Below, in pieces: positions 57,972-64,000 of a stretch of 64,000 nucleotides of DNA. The stretch is taken from NCBI GenBank assembly GCA_963556695.1, contig CAUWAG010000003.1:6076001-6140000 (forward strand). Direction: 5' to 3'. Positions within the stretch are counted from its first letter, which is position 1; every line of letters begins with the position of its first letter. The translations under genes and the position numbers were made by a program. The DNA comes from Anthostomella pinea. Taxonomy: Eukaryota; Ascomycota; Sordariomycetes; Xylariales; Xylariaceae. The notes under the pieces are model-generated. The model made no database searches, was not told the origin of the DNA, and saw only the letters and a list, made by a program, of their open reading frames with translations.

Positions 57972-60900
57972 ATGGCTGATTTCGCGGTACCCCGATACGG
58001 TGGCTGTCATGTGCTGCAACACAACAGAACCGGCCTCTCGACAGAATTGCACAACCTCACCGCAAGACTCCATTCGGTGCAGGCCTTGGAGAAGCACGAA
58101 CCTATCCGGGTATATGGATTGAACACGCGCATTAAAATCCTGGAAGCGCGCAACAAGTTTGATGCATCGGTGATACACGACCTTGCTCACAGCTGCAACA
58201 CGTGCTCTGAAGACGCGACCTCCCAAACCTTCATCATCGATCAGCTAATCAAAGATATGAAGGCGAATATCACTCAGATGGAGGTTCTCCGACTCAAAAT
58301 TCTCAGACGCTGTGACGAGATTGAGAGACTCAAGAGCCACATCAAGGTGGTCACGGACCTCAGTGATACCGTGAAGATTGTGGCTCCTGAAGCTGCCGAC
58401 CTGTCTTGGGGCATGGATACGTCTAGCGGCCAAGTTGTGCTCACTGTCAAACGCAATCTTGAGGAGAAGCTCACAGAAGGTCTCCAGAACTTGCACGGAA
58501 CGACGCGAGAGCCCTTGATCACCAAGGAATCGTCTCTCCGTTACATACCCTTGGGACTACGCCCGCCGCCCGTCGTACCTCCTGAATCGCGCCAGACTCA
58601 CCGGAGTGGCACCGACGAGGCATCAGAAGCTCCCGAGACGCCGAATGAAGACGACCAGCGACAGAGCCGTTTAAGCAGTAGACGGACTCCTGCCCCCTAT
58701 ATAAACTCAATTCTTCCCAACTTCATCCGTCCCGGGCTTCTTGACCCCTCACCCTCCTCATCTCCCGATTGTGCCGGGCTGTTTGGACTCCCTTCACCCT
58801 CCGCATCTTCCCATGGCACCGGGCTTTTCCCACATGCTGCACCTGCCATAGATCTCGATCTCGGCGAGTCAGGTATAACTCAACCTTCTTCGCCTTTCCT
58901 TAGTCCCGGCCTTATCAACCCGGACGAGGCGGTCCCGTCATCAGTACCCACGGTCCCTTCCTACCACGATCCCAAGGACAGGATCTTCGAGTCTGAAGAG
59001 GAACGGCACGCCGCGATCACTGATCACAGACGACTCATGGGTCAATACGCCCCCATCCCCAGGATGTTTCAGCATGGAGTGCGATTCTGCCCATTGACCA
59101 CGGAAGGCGCAATCCCGGCGGAGATGAGAGACTCTAATTATGAGTGTCGAAATGTCCTCATATACAACATCCATCCGCACACCCACGTCCGAGATATCCT
59201 AGCAAGAGTTCGTGGCGGTCAGGTTCTCCGAGCAGTCGTGACCGGCAGCGCGGCCTGTGTCACGTTCCGTGACTACCTTGATGCTCGTGCCTACTCTGAG
59301 TACGCGCAGGCTCACATCGCAGAAGTCTTCAATGAGAAGATACAAGTTGAACTGGCTGGTTCAGCCACTTATCCGATCTCTTTTCAGCAGATGGCCCAGC
59401 TGAATCGCAACTTCACCAGATGTCTCGCGATCCAGAAATTCAATGTTGACGGGATCTAGGAATTCCTTGACTCGTTGAAGATTTGGTACAAGAAGCCAGA
59501 AGACCATCTTGAAGACGTCTGGTTCGGCGAGGACGGCAACGCGCTCCACGGCACCACCCTCTACCTTTCCTTCCGGGACGTTGCATACGCCGGATGCATG
59601 TATAACACCATCCGCAACTCAATCCGTTACATCGGTATGCAAAAGCATGTGTATTTTGCAGCAGATCCTTGTGTAGTTCCCCTGGACCAGCTGCACGGTC
59701 CCGCCTCTCTGGCAAGAGGCAAACAAGTTAGCCTCCTGGACGCGTGGCAGGCACGCAACTGCGTACCCGAACCTGCCCCACAGCTGGAGAGGGCCGTCGC
59801 ATATGCAGTCGCACCTACCGCGTCGACTGAGACGGCCGAATGGGTCGTTGCTGACCCCATGACTCCTTCGCCCTCCAATCCTTCCAAGGAGACCTCTGAA
59901 GAGCCCAGTCTTATCGTCTTCACCCCTGTGCTGTCTGCTAAGACCAACCCTGATCACGAGGAGGGAGCGCCATTGCTATTGCCTGGTGGAAAGCCCGGTG
60001 GCGCATTTGGTGGTCAGCTTGAGAATATCAAGGCTCTTGAGCTTCTGCTCCCCAAGCCCTTCGCCGCCGCCCCCGTCGACTCACCCAGGGGCTGCGACCG
60101 AGGAGTACGACCCGATCCACCCGCCGGGCACGCTCGAAGAGAACCTCAAGCCCGAGGCCGCTGGCCTGAGGACCATAAGTGCGATATTTGCCTTCGCAGT
60201 GGCGACCTGAGCTGTGCCCGTTACCGCATCATCTCGCAGGAGCAGTTCTATGCTCAATACGACTACCAAGGGTACACGAGTAACCCAGCAGAGTGGAAGT
60301 GCAACTTCCATCAACTTCCCAAGATGGAAGTCAACGATGCCAAGGACGAAGACACGGAGGTTTTTCTTGATCAGAAGCCCGCCAATACCACCGAAGAGCC
60401 TGGTGCTTCATCCACTCCTAGAACCCCCGATGGTAGCCCGAAGCAACAAGCGAAGACCGCTGCCACCGTTACCGTCGACTCATCTGCTGAGCCGAAAGAA
60501 TCGAAGGGCGAGGAGGCCGATGACGAGATGATACCAAAATGGAAGCTACCTCAGAACGATCCCGCCTACCGCGAGCTGATCAACCGCGACGGCCGTCCGT
60601 ATGTGTTCGCTTGGGAGGTCACTGCCATTGTGAGCAAGCCGGGGCCCGCGGTCTACTCGATGTCCGAGGCCGAGGACAGATATGCTGGAATGTTTGCACG
60701 ATACCAGCAGGAGCGGGCGTGGGCACGTGGCGAGGAGTGTGAACCGGAACTTGAGGAGGAGGATCGGCCTGTCGGTGGTCCCTCGCTTGACGGACCGGCC
60801 GATGCCCGTGACGAGACCAAATGCACTGGAGGCAATCCCAAGGAAGCGGCTGATTCCACGACCGATACCAAAGCTGTCGCAGCGGACCCATCCCGACTGG

Positions 60901-60992
60901 TATTTAAGGAAGCCAAGTCGTTGTCGTCTGCAGTCGCCAAGAAGACGACCCCCAACCCCGTCATCGATGACGATGAAGACATATACAACTAG
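57972..60992 (+). CDS. Large RRM-like protein interrupted by one in-frame TAG (1006 codons including the TAG)
   Basis: I cannot name this protein. One frame runs from ATG 57972 to TAG 60990-60992 and is broken only by a TAG at 59457-59459. The N-terminal part (about residues 25-150) is helical, probably coiled coil ([34 protein letters not shown]). A Ser/Pro-rich linker follows. Residues about 390-460 look like an [23 protein letters not shown], then [20 protein letters not shown] second RRM-like unit starts [14 protein letters not shown] and continues directly after the TAG as [20 protein letters not shown] and [20 protein letters not shown]. The stop therefore falls inside a domain. A Cys pair ([13 protein letters not shown]) and an acidic C-terminus ending DDDEDIYN follow. 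No in-phase intron with good signals removes the TAG. A nonsense allele, readthrough or sequence error are the options. Confidence 0.75.
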
Positions 60993-62185
60993 AGCATCAC
61001 CCGCTCTATTCGCAATACCTGTGCGACTCTACCGCGCCTGTACATTACGAACCAAGCTCCTCTTTATCTGGGCAATCGCACTGATTTGCGGTGTTTTCCT
61101 ACTTCATTGTCGACATTACAAGGACAGACGAGGAACATAGGCTCACCATCTGTGGCCAATCGACAACCGCGACGAGAAAAGGTCTCATGGCATCTGCGAT
61201 GGATTTGCGAATGAACATTCGCCCGATCTCGGCCTTTCCTTCCACGACCACACCAGCAGAGCAGTATCGACTTCCTCTGCAATACTTGCGAAGAATTTCT
61301 TCCGAATTTCGGCGTGGGATAGTCGAGCATTCTTGTTAGATACATGTAAATGATAATGCAATATTAGATGAAAACCCAAATTCCTGACCGTAAAAACGTG
61401 ACCGTCTTTCTTTCTCCCCGTGATGTGACATGTCGTAGTAGGTTGCGATCGTTGCTGTAGATCGCCAGAGGCCCATGGTAGTGGAAAGTTGTGTGTGGCA
61501 CTGGTAACCCCTACTGCCCCGTGCGTGAATGGACTCCCGCCAACTCCCACCAAGAAGAGTCGTCCTGCTATTTGCACCTTGTTAGAATTCCTTATTTGCA
61601 CCTTGTCTTCACACCCCAACTGCCGCTCAGCTGCAATACAGCCCATCTCCGCACAACTGCACCAACAACTGCGCGAACAACTATATTAACAACTACAGTC
61701 ACAATTATACCGACGACTACACCGACAACCTCGATCTAATAGTAAGCCGTAAGCTTAATAGTTTAGCCTGCTGCTAGCTGCTTAGGGAGATAGGGGTAAA
61801 GACAAGGTGCAAATAACAGGACTTGCCCCAAAAAACGCGCATTCATATCACAGCAGCAACACGTCAAAGTTAGTGGATGGGCTAACACTTCCCATTTTCA
61901 GTGCCAACAGCATCTCTCTCCGAAGCTAGTCGAGAGCATCCTCCCGCCAGGCAGAAGAATGCAGCATATTCAACATGTCTGGCCCACTCCGACCCTGCAG
62001 ACCAACCAACCACCCAGTATATACTACAGCACTACCTTATGCTAAGGTAAGCATCATTCATTCACCTCCATCCTCCATAGTCCAGGTCCCCAACCGCCAA
62101 ACCTCCAAGCACGCAGCCAAGGGTTCCCAGCAAGTTCAAAGCATACTGATAAGGATCATTATCAAGCTGCCCGTCAAAAGCCATA
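60993..62185. other. Convergent intergenic region
   Basis: This lies between the RRM-like gene (plus) and the chromodomain gene (minus). Apart from the inverted-repeat element at 61562-61822 no feature is recognised. Confidence 0.5.
61562..61822. repeat. 261-bp inverted-repeat (foldback/MITE-like) element
   Basis: GTCCTGCTATTTGCACCTTG at the left end (61562) matches, with one mismatch, the reverse complement of 61802-61822. A third, direct copy (TTATTTGCACCTTGTCTT) occurs at 61592-61609. The interior contains imperfect ACAACTA/ACGACTA repeats (61660-61735). No clear target duplication was found, so transposon status is tentative. Confidence 0.55.
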
Positions 62186-64000
62186 CTACGGCCCCGACCC
62201 CAGTGCACTGCTACGGAACGTCGACGCGAGCTTCATCATCAGCGCAGCGTCGAACGAATGGTCCGAGTATCGCATCGGAGGCGAGTCGTCGCGTTCGGTG
62301 ACCCGCAGGCGATCCACCCCGTCATCGTCAGCATCATCCCCGACGTCTGCATCGTACGCTCTGGCCGGGCTGACGACGTGCAGCGGGTCTTCCTCGTCCG
62401 CCGTGCCTTCGAAAGCCTCGGCCACGCTGGAGTACTTCCGCTTGAGGGTCGACATTGGACGTTCGATCTTCTCGACTTTGATTGGGGTATTGGCTGCGCT
62501 ACTACTGTCGCCCTTGCTCGCTTTCTTCTTCAGGTACTGCTTGACCAAGGGCGGCGCGATGAAGGACTCGGGTTCCCAGGTGGGATTCTGGTCCGGGGGC
62601 CAATTGCCCTCCCAGCGAACTATGAAGTACCGCACGCGCGCACCATCGATCTCTACTACTTTGTCTCCTTCCAGCCGTTTGACTTCCCAGACGGGTTCGT
62701 CTTCCTTGGGCGGTGGTGTTCTTGGCTTCTTGTGAGACCTCGGGCGAGGCTTGAGGGGAGTCTCCAGCGTCTGGGTCCGCGAATCTGGCCCAGCTACGGT
62801 TATTGAATCCGTCGGCCATCTGCCAGAGCTGCGACCCGCTGGTGTGAAACCGTGGTGCTCGAATGTAGACCTGGGTTGCGGTGCTGATCTTGCTCCATTT
62901 CGAACTAATTCTTCGAAAGCGGGAACGGGAACTGGGGTTTCGATCTTTTCTGCCGTTGCCAGTAATATTTTAGGCTTCGGTGCCGGGAAATAGGGGACCG
63001 GCACTGGGGTGGTAAGCTTTACCCTTGGGGGTAGCAGCTGCTTCAGAGGCGGACGTGGAACCGTTGGAACTGGAACAGGAGTGGTGAGCTTGGATCTCGG
63101 TGACCACGGTGTCTTCTTCTTGAACTTCGGACGAGGGTATGATGGGGCCGGGACGGGAGTGTTAGAGGTTGGTCGGGGCGGGTCTCTATTGGATGACATG
63201 TTTGAAGTATGTAAAGAGTTTGGGATGAAAGGATAAGCGTACCCTTTTTGTGAGAGGCCGGCGAAGAAATTTGACCTAGTCGGGGCCTCGAGCAGGTCGA
63301 CCTCTTCTTCTTCTTCTTCCTCTTCCTTTTTTTTTTCTTCTTCATCCTCATCCTCATCTTCACCCCACGTCCGGCCATTGGCGTCCATGTCGGTGTCTTC
63401 GCCATTGAGCTGTTTGAATATGGCATTATGTTCGTTATCGTCAAGATCATCCACGGGTGTTATGAGTTCGGCAGCGAGTCGCTTCTGGGGCGTGGACAAT
63501 GACGGGCCAGACGTTTGTGTGGGAGGTAAAGACGCCTCGACTCTCTCCATGTCGGCATCGTCGAAGCTGGCCTGCTGTGCCATCCGACGCGCAGGCATGT
63601 CCGCCTTGCTCGGACGACCGCGCTTATTCTGCCCGGCGACCATTGGCGTGCCAGGCTTCGGCGTACTTGCTGCCGGTGTAGATGCCGTCCGTCCCAGAGC
63701 TACCTTCTTGGCCCGGCGCATTGCTTCTGCCTCGCGTTCCTCTCGTTCCTCTCGTTCCTTGTCCTGCTCCAGCAACAGATTATACTCCCAATCCTCAACC
63801 GTGCGCGGCGAGACGTAATCGTAGATCTTCGTCGCAAGAACGGCTAGGCGGACAGTAGGCAGGTCCGGCCACCCCACAATGTAGTACATCTCCAGCCTGA
63901 GCTCGTTGTTGATCGGTGTACCTGGGCGGACGCGCCTGTCGATTATGAAAGCGTTCGATTCGTTCTCGAGGGCTATGCGGATCGGGGCAAGAGCAGGGCC
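62186..64000 (-). CDS. Chromodomain protein, partial (N-terminus outside window)
   Basis: The frame is open from the right edge to TGA at 62186, about 604 codons visible. The visible N-terminal part (YYIVGWPDLPTVRLAVLA, YVSPRTVEDWEYNLLLEQDK) starts a Glu/Arg-rich helix. Next come an AT-hook-like KRGRPSKADMP, a poly-acidic tract (63297-63370) and three TPVPVP repeats with Pro/Lys-rich spacers (62930-63180). A C-terminal chromodomain covers 62690-62530 (WEVKRLEGDKVVEIDG, RYFIVRWEGNWPPDQNPTW). The aromatic cage positions appear filled (W, Y/F, W), suggesting methyl-lysine binding in chromatin. A 57-nt in-frame segment (63239-63183) begins GTACGC and ends AATAG and may be a short intron. The protein is nuclear by inference. 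Confidence 0.82.
   Translation of the reverse strand, partial: GPALAPIRIALENESNAFIIDRRVRPGTPINNELRLEMYYIVGWPDLPTVRLAVLATKIYDYVSPRTVEDWEYNLLLEQDKEREEREEREAEAMRRAKKVALGRTASTPAASTPKPGTPMVAGQNKRGRPSKADMPARRMAQQASFDDADMERVEASLPPTQTSGPSLSTPQKRLAAELITPVDDLDDNEHNAIFKQLNGEDTDMDANGRTWGEDEDEDEEEKKKEEEEEEEEVDLLEAPTRSNFFAGLSQKGYAYPFIPNSLHTSNMSSNRDPPRPTSNTPVPAPSYPRPKFKKKTPWSPRSKLTTPVPVPTVPRPPLKQLLPPRVKLTTPVPVPYFPAPKPKILLATAEKIETPVPVPAFEELVRNGARSAPQPRSTFEHHGFTPAGRSSGRWPTDSITVAGPDSRTQTLETPLKPRPRSHKKPRTPPPKEDEPVWEVKRLEGDKVVEIDGARVRYFIVRWEGNWPPDQNPTWEPESFIAPPLVKQYLKKKASKGDSSSAANTPIKVEKIERPMSTLKRKYSSVAEAFEGTADEEDPLHVVSPARAYDADVGDDADDDGVDRLRVTERDDSPPMRYSDHSFDAALMMKLASTFRSSALGSGP

Noticed and set aside
1..64000. 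CRISPR arrays, bacterial operons, prophage
   Set aside because: No regularly spaced repeats were seen. The genes are intron-containing and monocistronic, so the DNA is fungal nuclear sequence.

Overview
This is nuclear DNA from a filamentous ascomycete (Pezizomycotina). A Eurotiomycete is my best guess, but the class cannot be fixed from sequence alone. The evidence is monocistronic genes with short GT-AG introns (about 50-190 nt), a Zn2Cys6 regulator, ECM29, a Csx1/Nam8-type RRM protein, a secreted carboxylesterase and a GH16 enzyme. A 10-kb AT-rich transposon island carries G:C-to-A:T decay that looks like repeat-induced point mutation (RIP). There are no operons, CRISPR arrays, rRNA genes or tRNA genes that I can support.

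Layout. 1-3502 (minus): the N-terminal two thirds of ECM29, running off the left edge. 3795-4221 (minus): a small three-exon gene of unknown function. 4.2-8.1 kb: no gene seen. 8.1-13.1 kb: a very long pyrimidine-rich stretch leading into a three-RRM protein (13118-14768, plus). 16754-17443: a hotdog-fold thioesterase. 17851-18195: a 345-bp MITE with inverted ends. 19126-21275: a five-exon secreted carboxylesterase. 22501-23648: a cytochrome b561-like membrane protein. 24534-28297 (minus): a six-exon, 1127-aa dynamin-superfamily nuclear GTPase of the SLIP-GC type. 30588-31874: a secreted GH16 enzyme.

32.2-42.2 kb is a nested transposon island. It holds a dead pogo/Fot-type element with TA target duplications (32281-34401), then a pair of long AT-rich inverted arms (about 34.41-34.64 and 41.56-41.75 kb). 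Between the arms lies a dead Ty3/gypsy chromovirus with 210-bp LTRs (34964-41223) and a solo LTR; a second solo LTR of the same family lies just outside. All carry recognisable target-site duplications.

42.6-46.5 kb holds a Zn2Cys6 transcription factor (minus) and a DUF2306-like membrane protein (plus), divergently transcribed from an 846-bp shared promoter region. 47033-47296 (minus) is a possible small cysteine-rich protein. 50607-51545 (minus) is a DapA/KDG-type aldolase. A short relic of a AAA ATPase C-terminus sits at about 55.4-55.6 kb. A second pyrimidine-rich leader (55.8-57.97 kb) precedes a large RRM-like protein gene (57972-60992) interrupted by one in-frame TAG. The window ends in a minus-strand chromodomain protein that runs off the right edge.

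The genes do not form one obvious pathway. The most notable points are the two RNA-binding-protein genes with multi-kilobase pyrimidine-rich leaders, the in-frame stop in the second of them, and the layered insertion history of the transposon island next to a regulator gene.
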